A stretch of 14,126 bases of DNA, taken from NCBI GenBank assembly GCA_964541755.1, contig CAZIRF010000057.1, positions 1-14,126 on the forward strand. Reading direction: 5' to 3'. Origin of the DNA: CAZIRF01 sp964541755 (lineage in GTDB: Bacteria; Spirochaetota; Spirochaetia; Treponematales; Breznakiellaceae). Shown piece by piece: positions 1-7,962 of the stretch. The notes under the pieces were generated by a model. That model saw nothing but the letters and a program-made list of their open reading frames with translations. It searched no databases and was not told the DNA's origin. The number at the start of each line of letters is the position of its first letter. The first letter of the stretch is position 1. The translations under genes and the position numbers were made by a program.

Positions 1-84
1 CGCGCGGACCGGCACCAGCATGAACAGGAAGGCGGAGAGGACTATCAGACTGATACTTCGCGGTATGGACAGCGTGCTTCTCAC
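1..84 (-). CDS. Partial gene, N-terminus of a probable exported protein
   Basis: Only the first 28 codons are inside the window; the gene runs off the left edge. A GTG at 84-82 opens a frame that continues to base 1 without a stop. The peptide has two arginines among its first nine residues, then a hydrophobic run (ISLIVLSAFLFMLVPV) ending in VRA, which fits a type I signal peptide with cleavage near residue 28. The start overlaps the tmk stop in a GTGA arrangement, so translational coupling to tmk is likely. The preceding GAGG touches the GTG, so the ribosome site is not classical. The protein family cannot be named from this fragment. The signal peptide and overlap are seen in the sequence; export and coupling are inferred. 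Confidence 0.55.
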   Translation of the reverse strand, partial: MRSTLSIPRSISLIVLSAFLFMLVPVRA

Positions 85-704
85 CCTCGGAGTATCGGCA
101 GTTTCGACACTTCCCTCCAGATGTCTTCGGCGACTTCATTGATGCTTTTGGCCGCGTCGATGGTCACCAGTCGTGTTTCGCTGCCGCACCAGCGTTTGGC
201 CAGCTCCCGGTAACGGCTGCGGACGAGTTTCTGGAAGCCTATGTGTTCGTAGATGTCGCGGCTTTCGCGGCCGCCGTAGCGTTCTGCCGCCGTTTCGGGC
301 GAGAGGTCAAAGAGGAAGAGGAGGGCCGGGCGCGGGAAGTCCGCATTGAGCAGGGTGGGCAGTTCGTCGCCGCACTCGATCCCCTGGTAGACGAGAGAAG
401 AGAGGACGTAGCGATCGCAGATGACCAAATCCCCCTTTTCGACATGCCGCCGTATGCCGCTCGCCGCCTCGAGATGTTCATTGCGGTCGGCGGCAAAGAG
501 GTGGGCGAGGGTGGCCGGGGCGAGTTTTATTTCGCCGCGAAGGGCTTGGCGCAGGAGGAGCCCCAGGGGGCCGTCGGTGGGCTCCCAGGTGAACCAGGGG
601 GTAAGGGCCGGGTGTTCTGCCAGCCGGCTGCGCAGGATTTGCAATTGGGTCGAGGTACCGCTTCCATCCATGCCTTCGAATACCACAAAGTTGTCGAGCA
701 TCAT
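81..704 (-). CDS. tmk: Thymidylate kinase (dTMP kinase)
   Basis: Cytoplasmic enzyme that phosphorylates dTMP to dTDP with ATP, the step before dTTP. The 207-residue length is typical. Visible family motifs are the N-terminal P-loop region FEGMDGSGTSTQ (residues 9-20), the substrate-binding WEPTDGPLG, the FAADRNEHLE segment, the CDRYVLSSLVYQG motif that contains the family's DRY/DRX element, and a lid-like basic segment (ERYGGRESRDIYE). The oddity is Thr17 where Walker A normally has lysine (GxxxxGK[ST]). I recall the same GTGTSTQ form in treponemal Tmk proteins but cannot check it here. There are tandem ATG codons at 704 and 701 and no Shine-Dalgarno sequence; a promoter ends about 7 bases before the first ATG, so the mRNA may be leaderless. 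The next gene downstream overlaps by 4 bases. Confidence 0.93.
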   Translation of the reverse strand: MMLDNFVVFEGMDGSGTSTQLQILRSRLAEHPALTPWFTWEPTDGPLGLLLRQALRGEIKLAPATLAHLFAADRNEHLEAASGIRRHVEKGDLVICDRYVLSSLVYQGIECGDELPTLLNADFPRPALLFLFDLSPETAAERYGGRESRDIYEHIGFQKLVRSRYRELAKRWCGSETRLVTIDAAKSINEVAEDIWREVSKLPILRG

Positions 705-719
705 GCTTCAAGTTATACT
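691..719 (+). promoter_or_regulatory. Candidate sigma-70 promoter of the tamB-bamA-skp block
   Basis: TTGTCG (691-696; 4 of 6), a 17-base spacer and TATACT (714-719; 5 of 6). Transcription would begin near 726 and leave a leader of about 95 bases before tamB. The -35 lies inside the first codons of tmk, and the -10 is interleaved with the tmk -10 on the other strand. A weaker alternative nearer the gene is TTGTTC (750-755), 17 bases, TAGATT (773-778). The AT-rich hexamers around 797-807 would start transcription inside the tamB ribosome site and are less likely. Confidence 0.4.
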
Positions 720-740
720 CGCTCGAGGGCTGTGGTGCAA
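712..740 (-). promoter_or_regulatory. Candidate sigma-70 promoter of tmk
   Basis: Reading the minus strand, TTGCAC (740-735), a 17-base spacer and TATAAC (717-712) form a plausible -35/-10 pair. The -10 matches 5 of 6 consensus bases and the -35 matches 3 of 6. The expected transcription start, about 7 bases after the -10, falls on the first ATG of tmk. That would explain the missing ribosome-binding site. It overlaps the -10 of the plus-strand candidate at 714-719. Confidence 0.5.
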
Positions 741-820
741 CGCCTGCGCTTGTTCCTCGAGCCCCGCTGTGATAGATTGCAAGATAAAGAGCCTCAAATA
801 ATATACAAGGAGATGGGGGC

Positions 821-3800
821 ATGTCGGCGCCACACAGAAAGATACCGCGTCTGCTGCCCGTTCTCGTCCAAATCGCGCTCTTTTTGGCCCTGGTCATCAG
901 TTCTGCCCTCTTGATTCATCCCCTCAATACCCTGGTGCACAAACGCCTCGATCATGTGGCCGGTGAATCGGTGGCCGCTCTTGAAATGTTTCTGGGACAT
1001 GAGGTTCGGTATGAAAGCGCAAGTCCGGCCTTGCTTTCGTCCATTGACCTTCGCGGGCTGCTTGTGAAACGCCCATCCGGGGACATATTGGCCTCTGCCG
1101 GCCGGGTGCGGGTTGCCTTCAATTTGTTCGCGCTCCTTTTCGATGACGGGCGTCCCCTCATACATTCTGTTCGCCTTGATCGCTTCGAGATTGATCTGGA
1201 TCATGTAGAGGACCGGGATCTCCTCTCTCTTTTTGCCTCCGACACGCTGACAGTACCCTCTGGCAAAGGGCCAAACCGGTATCGTCAATTTTTACCGCAG
1301 CGCTTGGTGGTTCGCTCTGCCCGAATCGGGTATAGCTTGCCCCAAGGAAGGGGCTCGCTCGAAGACCTTTCCATCGTCGCTCGTATCAATGAAAGCGGTA
1401 TTTCCCTCAACGGGGGAGGGGATATCAGGGTTGAACATGACGCTATTGCTTCATTCGAGTCGTTCATCGCCCCCGCTGGCAAAATAAGCGGGGTGTTGAA
1501 TGGTCACATTGCCGTTGAGGGTCTTGTTTCTTCCGGTTTTGATGAGGCGACGTTGACCCTTTCCATTGAGGGCCTTTCCTCGCGTGATCTGATTCTTCAC
1601 CCCCGTTCTTTTCTCGTTCAATACTCTCCAGAGAGGCTGATGGTTCGGAATATAAAGGATCGCAGCGCTCTCGATCTCTTTTTATCCATCTCCCCACGCG
1701 ATGGCACCCTGTCCGTGGACCTCAAGACAGAGGATTTCCCCCTTTCCGATGTCGTGGGATTTACCGGATCCCTTTCTGCAAGCAAATGGATCTTGGGAAG
1801 CAGGCTGAACACGGATATCACTATCGCCTTCGAGCCGGAGAAGACGCTTGACGCCCGGTTCTCCCTCGCAGGGCGGCATGATTCGGTTCCCCTTTTCGGA
1901 TCTTTATCTCTCGATTTTGCAGGATCGCTTGTCGGGAAGAGTGTCAGTGTCGATCGGGCCCATGTTGAAAGTGAGTTCGGGACTGTTGATCTCGATTTGC
2001 ACGCTCGTCTTGACCCCCTTTCTGCCGAGGGGCAGATTGTCCTGAAAGATATTGCTCCAGCAGGGCTCCTTCCGGTCAATGCCACTGTTCTCTTTTCTTT
2101 TTCCCAAGGCATGGTAGATCTCTTTTCCGATCAATTCTTCTATGGGGATTTGGGGCTCTCGGCGATGAATCTCGTGATGTATCCCGCCAAGGAAAACGTG
2201 GAATTCCAGCTAACGGCACTTCATTTTCGGGAAGGAGCCGGTTATGACCTCACCCGCTTTGGGCGTATCGCGCTCGATGGCTCTTTTGTCCCGCAAACCC
2301 GTTACCTTGATGCGGTACTCTCCCTTGATTCCCTTGCACTTGCGGATTTCCTGCTGCCCATACTGCAAAGTTTTGGCCAGGATGGCCTTCCCGATGCGCT
2401 GGCCGACATTGCTGATACCCTCTATATCAGCACCGAAGTATTCATGAGCACCGATTTTTCCCATGTCTCTTGGAGTGCTCCGCGCTTTGTGGCCGCTTTT
2501 ACCGATCCGCTCGATGTTTTCGTTGTCACTTCGATATTCGGTAATGATGCCCGCTTTTCCCTCGATGATATCAACGTCATATGGCGTGGCGGAATGGCCG
2601 ATGCATCACTTTCTGTCGACTTGACCGATCCCCAAGCGGTTTCCTTTGCTGCCCGGCTGGCCTATCGTTCCCTTGCATGGCGTGTAAACGGTTTTTATCT
2701 CGACTCTTCGACCCTGAGCATTGAAGGCGATTATGGCTTGTTTTCGACTGTTCTTTTTGATCCCGATGGGGCTCTTTCTGGATCTGTCGTTTGCGAAAAT
2801 CTTCCACTGCCTCTCTTCAAGGAGGGGTATTCTTCCGTTTCCCTGTCCAGCAGTTTTCGTTTCTTGGCAGCGGATACCTGGAATGTGGATATTTCCTCTC
2901 TGCGGGCCTTTGTGCAAGCCAGTTCTTTTCCCCGAACGGTTCAAGTGTCGACGCAGGGGCAATTTTCACCACGCGGCGGGCGCTTGAGTGATATCTATCT
3001 GGATGATGGACTCATGCCCCTTTCGGGTTCCGCTATTTTCGATTGGCCCGCGGGATTTGCTTCGACCAGTTTCGATCTCAGTCTTCGGGACAGTCTTGCA
3101 GAAGAACGGTTTGACGCGGATGGCCACTACAAGGATGGAAGACTCGAGGCGCGTCTCTTCTTTAACCGTGCCCGGTTTGCTCGTAGTGCCATTGCCAATC
3201 TTGACGGGTATGTGTCTGGTGAAGCGGGCATAATGTATTCATCAGAGGATGATTTTTCGGTGGATCTTTCAATCAACGACAGTCAGATCCTCTGGGCCGG
3301 GTCTGATATCCGTTCCAGTGCGTTGGTACAACTGAGCCCCGGTGAGGCCCGTCTTTCCCGCATGAAAGCTACTTTCCAAAGCCTTTTTCTGGATGTCCCG
3401 GATTTGCGTTTTGTGCATAACAGTGGCGATTTGACCGGGTCATATTCCGTGCATGGTTTTCTTGCCGGTTATGAGACCCTCCTTTCGGGGGCCGTTTCCC
3501 TCTCTTTCGGGCCCCTCGCTTCCTGGGCAGAGCTAAGCGATAAATTGACCTCCAGCGAAGGGGTGTTGCACTTTGATGCCCTCAAATTCGGGGTTATATC
3601 GAGTGACCCCTTCGATTTGGTTCTCTCTTCTTCCGAGGGGCGTTTTTCCGTGCTTGGGGGTCCTGACGATTCACTCGACTTTTCCCTCAATACCGATGGT
3701 CGGTTCTCCGCACTCTTGAGTGCGCCCTTGCCCTTGCAGGGGAGTATTGCCGGCGTAGTGCGGGAGGGGCGTATTGATGCCAAGACAAACGGGTTTGTAC

Positions 3801-5251
3801 TCGACCTTCCCGCTCTTTTCATGCTTTTACCCGGAAAGATCCTCGTGTGTCATTCGGGGACGGCCCACGCAGACCTCGAAATAAAGGGGCCTCTGGGTGA
3901 TCCCGAATTTGATGGTTTTGCCTCTGTGCGGGATTTGTCGATGAGCTTTCCCCTCTATGTTCCGGAGCCGGTATCGATTTCCCAAACAAGGATCTCGCTG
4001 GATGGTAATGAGCTGGCTTTTGGACCGGTTGCCATCGCTACCGGGAAAGGTGAAGGGCGGGCTCGTGGCCTTTTCCGGTTTGATCGCTGGATACCGGATA
4101 CCTTTACTATCGACATACAGATTAATCCCGCCAAACCGATTGATGCCCTCGTGGATATAATCGGTATTAAATACGAGGGGCAAGCGGCGGGTTCACTCTC
4201 TCTGAATCTTCAAAAGGACCATTTTGCCATTGGCGGCGATCTGGGACTCTCCAATTCGGTTATCACTATCGACGCCCAGTCCATGTTGGAGAAGCGGGCA
4301 AATCCTGTTGAATTTATGCCTGTTTTGGTTGATTTGAGCCTTCGTACCGGGCGTAAGGTCGAATTCCTGTGGCCATCTGCCCAGTTGCCAATTCTTCGTG
4401 CGTATGCCGATACCGGTAATCAATTGGATATCGTCTTTGATGGGTTTACCGGAAAATTTTCCCTGCTTGGGGATATACCTTTGCGCGGCGGAGAAGTGTT
4501 TTATTTCCAACGCAGTTTCTATTTGCGGGAAGGGCATTTGCTCTTTCGGGAAAACGAATTGAACTTTGATCCCATTCTCTCCGTTCGTGCCGAAATACGC
4601 GATCGTAATGATCAGGGGCCGGTGGTGATTTCGCTGGTTGCGGACAGTGCTCCGTTGAGTTCCTTCTCGCCCCGCTTCGAATCCTCTCCGGCCCTCTCCC
4701 AGGTGGAGATTCTCTCTCTTTTGGGTCAGAACTTGGGGAGTCCCGGGGTAGATGGGGAGTCGGTCGGTATTGAAGAGCTCGTCTCATCGACCGTTACCTC
4801 TGCCTCGGATCTCTTTGCTCAGTTCTATTTTATCCGTGCCTTTGAACGGCAAGTTCGTGATATCCTGGCGCTTGATATGTTTTCGGTGCGTACGCAAGTC
4901 CTGCAGAATGCTATTTTGGGGGCTGCTTTCAATGCTCTCGAGCTGGAGAGCAGTCAACTTGACAGAAGAGCCGGGCTTGGTAACTATTTCGACAATACAA
5001 CTGTTTACATGGGTAAGTTCATTGCACCGGATTTGTTCACTCACTTGATGCTTACCATGCAGATAGATGAGACCAAACCAAATTCTCTGTTTGGAGGCTT
5101 GGAAATTGTGCCGGATATTGGTATAGAAATGAAAACGCCTTTGTTTGTCCTGAAGTGGAGCTTTATGCCGGACAGTCCGGAGAGCCTGCTTCAACTTGAC
5201 AAGTTTATAGCCGATAACGCTTTCTCCATTTTTTGGAGCCGGTCGTTATGA
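821..5251 (+). CDS. tamB: TamB-like translocation/assembly module protein (DUF490)
   Basis: A 1476-residue, inner-membrane-anchored, periplasm-spanning protein of the TamB/DUF490 (AsmA-like) family, involved in outer-membrane protein assembly and/or lipid transport to the outer membrane. A single hydrophobic helix lies at about residues 11-33 after a basic start. A very long, cysteine-poor, beta-rich body follows, with alternating hydrophobic residues typical of the TamB beta-taco. The most conserved part, DUF490, is at about residues 1150-1420; it contains GNQLDIVFDGFTG, LRGGEVFYFQRSFYLREG and SQVEILSLLGQNLG. The start at 821 is supported by AAGGAG (807-812) with 8 bases of spacing. bamA and skp follow on the same strand, an arrangement I recall from Borrelia (bb0794-0796) and Treponema (tp0325-0327). 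No TamA is seen here; Borrelia TamB is reported to associate with BamA instead. Family assignment is firm; the exact cargo is not. Confidence 0.9.
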   Translation: MSAPHRKIPRLLPVLVQIALFLALVISSALLIHPLNTLVHKRLDHVAGESVAALEMFLGHEVRYESASPALLSSIDLRGLLVKRPSGDILASAGRVRVAFNLFALLFDDGRPLIHSVRLDRFEIDLDHVEDRDLLSLFASDTLTVPSGKGPNRYRQFLPQRLVVRSARIGYSLPQGRGSLEDLSIVARINESGISLNGGGDIRVEHDAIASFESFIAPAGKISGVLNGHIAVEGLVSSGFDEATLTLSIEGLSSRDLILHPRSFLVQYSPERLMVRNIKDRSALDLFLSISPRDGTLSVDLKTEDFPLSDVVGFTGSLSASKWILGSRLNTDITIAFEPEKTLDARFSLAGRHDSVPLFGSLSLDFAGSLVGKSVSVDRAHVESEFGTVDLDLHARLDPLSAEGQIVLKDIAPAGLLPVNATVLFSFSQGMVDLFSDQFFYGDLGLSAMNLVMYPAKENVEFQLTALHFREGAGYDLTRFGRIALDGSFVPQTRYLDAVLSLDSLALADFLLPILQSFGQDGLPDALADIADTLYISTEVFMSTDFSHVSWSAPRFVAAFTDPLDVFVVTSIFGNDARFSLDDINVIWRGGMADASLSVDLTDPQAVSFAARLAYRSLAWRVNGFYLDSSTLSIEGDYGLFSTVLFDPDGALSGSVVCENLPLPLFKEGYSSVSLSSSFRFLAADTWNVDISSLRAFVQASSFPRTVQVSTQGQFSPRGGRLSDIYLDDGLMPLSGSAIFDWPAGFASTSFDLSLRDSLAEERFDADGHYKDGRLEARLFFNRARFARSAIANLDGYVSGEAGIMYSSEDDFSVDLSINDSQILWAGSDIRSSALVQLSPGEARLSRMKATFQSLFLDVPDLRFVHNSGDLTGSYSVHGFLAGYETLLSGAVSLSFGPLASWAELSDKLTSSEGVLHFDALKFGVISSDPFDLVLSSSEGRFSVLGGPDDSLDFSLNTDGRFSALLSAPLPLQGSIAGVVREGRIDAKTNGFVLDLPALFMLLPGKILVCHSGTAHADLEIKGPLGDPEFDGFASVRDLSMSFPLYVPEPVSISQTRISLDGNELAFGPVAIATGKGEGRARGLFRFDRWIPDTFTIDIQINPAKPIDALVDIIGIKYEGQAAGSLSLNLQKDHFAIGGDLGLSNSVITIDAQSMLEKRANPVEFMPVLVDLSLRTGRKVEFLWPSAQLPILRAYADTGNQLDIVFDGFTGKFSLLGDIPLRGGEVFYFQRSFYLREGHLLFRENELNFDPILSVRAEIRDRNDQGPVVISLVADSAPLSSFSPRFESSPALSQVEILSLLGQNLGSPGVDGESVGIEELVSSTVTSASDLFAQFYFIRAFERQVRDILALDMFSVRTQVLQNAILGAAFNALELESSQLDRRAGLGNYFDNTTVYMGKFIAPDLFTHLMLTMQIDETKPNSLFGGLEIVPDIGIEMKTPLFVLKWSFMPDSPESLLQLDKFIADNAFSIFWSRSL

Positions 5252-5292
5252 TTGATGCTGCCTGGAATTATCCGATTGCGGGCGGCGTCAGG

Positions 5293-5313
5293 GTAAATCC
5301 ATGCCGGATTTAC
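5293..5313. repeat. Perfect 8-bp inverted repeat between tamB and bamA
   Basis: GTAAATCC (5293-5300), loop ATGCC, GGATTTAC (5306-5313), followed by GATTTTTA (5314-5321). As RNA this is an 8-bp stem with a 5-base loop and a short U-tract, so it could act as a weak intrinsic terminator, attenuator or mRNA-processing site between tamB and bamA. As DNA it is a 21-bp palindrome that could bind a dimeric regulator. I saw no convincing sigma-70 promoter in the rest of the 5252-5431 gap. Confidence 0.6.
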
Positions 5314-5431
5314 GATTTTTATGGGTGGATTGCGAGAAGCTGATTTTTCGAACCACTCTCCCTTGGGGTTTCCGAAAGCCGACAGGATTTTTTGAGGAAC
5401 CCGTACGTTTATTTGTTCTCAAGGAGATTTC

Positions 5432-7948
5432 ATGCGAAACGGATTGCTGGCCTTGCTTCTCGTTTTTTCCTCGCTGGGTGTGTATGCCCAGGAGTCCGCT
5501 CCTTCCCAGGATGCAGAGGCTTCACGGGATTGGTACTATGGGAAACCGATCAAGGATATTCAATGGGAAGGGCTTAAAAACGTCAAACTCTCCGAACTCG
5601 AGGGTATCAGCAAAGATTATATTGGGCGTCTGTTCGACGATGAGCTCTACTGGGAGCTTCAAGGTCGTCTCTATGGTCTGGAACTCTTTGACTTTATCTC
5701 GCCATCCGCCCTCCCCGGGGATGACAGTTCGCAGACGGTCGTCATCAATTTCAGCGTCACCGAAAAACCGGTGGTTTCGCGCATTATTTTCGAGGGGAAT
5801 GTCTCCCTGCGACGTAATGCACTTTTGGATGCCGTTACCATCAAGGTCGAAGAAGTCGTTACCCCTTTGAAAATGTCCCTTGATGAACAAGCGGTACGGG
5901 ATCTCTACCTTTCCAAGGGCTACACTGATGTTTTGGTGAGTTCCGAAACCCGTCCGGCCGGTGATGGCCGCCTTCTCTTGGTCTTCAAGGTTTCGGAAGG
6001 TCAGAAACTCGCCATAGAAGGGTTTCGTTTCGAGGGGAATACCGCCTTTTCCGAACGCGCTCTCAGGGGGCTTTTAACGCTCAAACAGAAGAGTCTCATC
6101 AATGACGGGGCTTTTCAGGAGTCCTCACTCGTCGCAGATATATCTGCTATAGAAACCTATTATCGCGAGCGCGGATATGTGGACGCGAAGGTTGTGGACG
6201 TTGTTCGTGAGTCTCGTGCCGATGAAGACGGTGCAAATCTCCTGACCCTGGTTTTCAAAATTGGCGAGGGAAAGCAGTTTACCTACGGCGGAACCACCTT
6301 CGTTGGGAATAAAATTTTCTCCACAGAGCAACTTGACAAGCTCTTGGGGCTCAAAGTGGGGCAATTGCTTAACTACAAGCGCCTTGAGGCAGACTTCCAG
6401 GCTGTCGCCGACCTCTATTACGAAAACGGGTACATCTTCAATACCATAAATCGGCAGGAGACGAGGGATGAAAATGCCCTGTCCATTGCCTATACCATTT
6501 CCATTGTTGAACGCCCCAGGGCACATATCGAGAATATCATTATTGAAGGTAATGTGCGGACACGAGACGAAGTCATACTGCGGGAAATCCCCCTGCAGGA
6601 AGGTGATATTTTCTCGAAGACCAAGGTCCTTCAAGGCTTGCGGAACCTGTACAATCTTCAATTCTTCTCGTTGGTAAACCCCGAAACGCCCCAGGGAAGC
6701 GAAGAAAACCTCATGGACCTCGTATTTGTCGTCGAGGAGCAATCAACCGCAGATATCCAGTTCGGGGTAACCTTTTCGGGAACGACGGATGTCGACAAGT
6801 CTCCGGTATCCATGATGGTCAAGCTCAGCGACAAGAACTTCCTTGGAATGGGCAACACTGCGGGAGTTGAGGTTTCTTATTCGAACGATTTGCAGAAGCT
6901 TTCCCTCCAGTATACCGAACGCTGGCTCTTTGGCCTCCCGTTGTCCGGAGCCTTTGACTTTACCGTCAGTCACGGGGCCGTATCCACTCCGCAGGCCAAT
7001 CGCACGGTTAGTTTCAATGGTGATGAGGACTACGCATATCCCTTCCCCTACAGTTCTTGGGATGAGTATTACGATGCGAGCAAGACGGTTCCCGAAGAGT
7101 ACCTCATGGATTACGAGAAGTGGTCACTTTCTCTCGGTTTTTCAACCGGGTACCGTTTCCTTTTGGATGCGGGCATTCTCTCTGTTGGTGGTGGTCTGCG
7201 TACAGCCCTTATCAACAATTCGTACGATACTACCCTCTACAGGCCCTTTGATCCCACCGTCCGTGACGGTGCCAACGAGTGGCTCTTGCAGAACAGCGTC
7301 AGTGCCTACACCTCCCTTGACAGCCGGGATATTTACTATGATCCCTCCAAGGGATATTACGCCTTGCAGCGCTTCAACTATGTCGGTCTTTTACCCGAAA
7401 TCGAGCGTGAGCGCTATATCCGCAGTGAGACCAAGGCCGAGTTCTACTGGCCCCTCTTTGATGTTCCGGTCACGGAGTCCTGGAACTTTAAAATGGTCTT
7501 TGCCGCACACTCGGGTCTCGCATTCATCTTCCCGCAGTTTGACGATGAACCAATCATCAAGTCGGCCAGCAAATTCTACATCGACGGAATGTTTTATGCC
7601 CGAGGGTGGACCAATGTCGATTCCATCTTGGGACTCTCCCTCTGGGAGAATTGGGCCGAGCTGCGTATACCACTCGTTCCCGGTATACTCGCATGGGACT
7701 TTTTCTTTGATGCCGCTGCGGTCAAGGAAACGCCCTCCGCGCTCTTTACCCAGCTCGCTGCCAGTGACTTTTTCTTCTCATTGGGCGGCGGCTTGCGTAT
7801 TACCATTCCACAGTTCCCCTTCCGGTTTAGTCTGGCCAAACGCTTCAAATTTAATGAGGATAATGGTATTGATTGGCAGAAGGGCGCCCTCTTTGGTGAA
7901 AGCCTCGGGCTCGACTTTGTACTGTCCTTCGCCCTCTCGTCCTATTAG
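5432..7948 (+). CDS. bamA: Outer membrane protein assembly factor BamA (Omp85 family)
   Basis: Essential beta-barrel insertase of the outer membrane, 838 residues. A signal peptide (residues 1-19) ends in VYA before QESA. Five POTRA repeats follow at about 38-112, 113-190, 191-281, 282-361 and 362-436; each of the last four begins with an I/F-x-G-N element such as IIFEGNVSL, FRFEGNTAF, TTFVGNKIF and IIIEGNVRT. The 16-strand barrel fills about 437-838, including KNFLGMGNTAGV and the loop-6 motif YARGWTN (R724), where many homologues have VRGF. The chain ends FALSSY, so the terminal aromatic of the beta-signal is Tyr rather than the common Phe. AAGGAG at 5421-5426, 5 bases before the ATG, fixes the start. 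It corresponds to T. pallidum TP0326 (Tp92). It lies 180 bp after tamB and 14 bp before skp. Confidence 0.96.
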   Translation: MRNGLLALLLVFSSLGVYAQESAPSQDAEASRDWYYGKPIKDIQWEGLKNVKLSELEGISKDYIGRLFDDELYWELQGRLYGLELFDFISPSALPGDDSSQTVVINFSVTEKPVVSRIIFEGNVSLRRNALLDAVTIKVEEVVTPLKMSLDEQAVRDLYLSKGYTDVLVSSETRPAGDGRLLLVFKVSEGQKLAIEGFRFEGNTAFSERALRGLLTLKQKSLINDGAFQESSLVADISAIETYYRERGYVDAKVVDVVRESRADEDGANLLTLVFKIGEGKQFTYGGTTFVGNKIFSTEQLDKLLGLKVGQLLNYKRLEADFQAVADLYYENGYIFNTINRQETRDENALSIAYTISIVERPRAHIENIIIEGNVRTRDEVILREIPLQEGDIFSKTKVLQGLRNLYNLQFFSLVNPETPQGSEENLMDLVFVVEEQSTADIQFGVTFSGTTDVDKSPVSMMVKLSDKNFLGMGNTAGVEVSYSNDLQKLSLQYTERWLFGLPLSGAFDFTVSHGAVSTPQANRTVSFNGDEDYAYPFPYSSWDEYYDASKTVPEEYLMDYEKWSLSLGFSTGYRFLLDAGILSVGGGLRTALINNSYDTTLYRPFDPTVRDGANEWLLQNSVSAYTSLDSRDIYYDPSKGYYALQRFNYVGLLPEIERERYIRSETKAEFYWPLFDVPVTESWNFKMVFAAHSGLAFIFPQFDDEPIIKSASKFYIDGMFYARGWTNVDSILGLSLWENWAELRIPLVPGILAWDFFFDAAAVKETPSALFTQLAASDFFFSLGGGLRITIPQFPFRFSLAKRFKFNEDNGIDWQKGALFGESLGLDFVLSFALSSY

Positions 7949-7962
7949 CAAAAGGAGTTGTC

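Noticed and set aside
797..807. AT-rich hexamers (AATAAT, TAATAT, TATACA) as -10 of tamB
   Set aside because: Transcription would start inside or after the tamB Shine-Dalgarno sequence, and no -35 sits at the right distance.
5396..5420. Sigma-E-like sequence (GGAAC, about 16 bases, TCTC) before bamA, resembling the envelope-stress promoter of E. coli bamA
   Set aside because: The start it predicts falls at or beyond the AAGGAG ribosome site (5421-5426), which would remove it from the mRNA; the -10 match is also poor.
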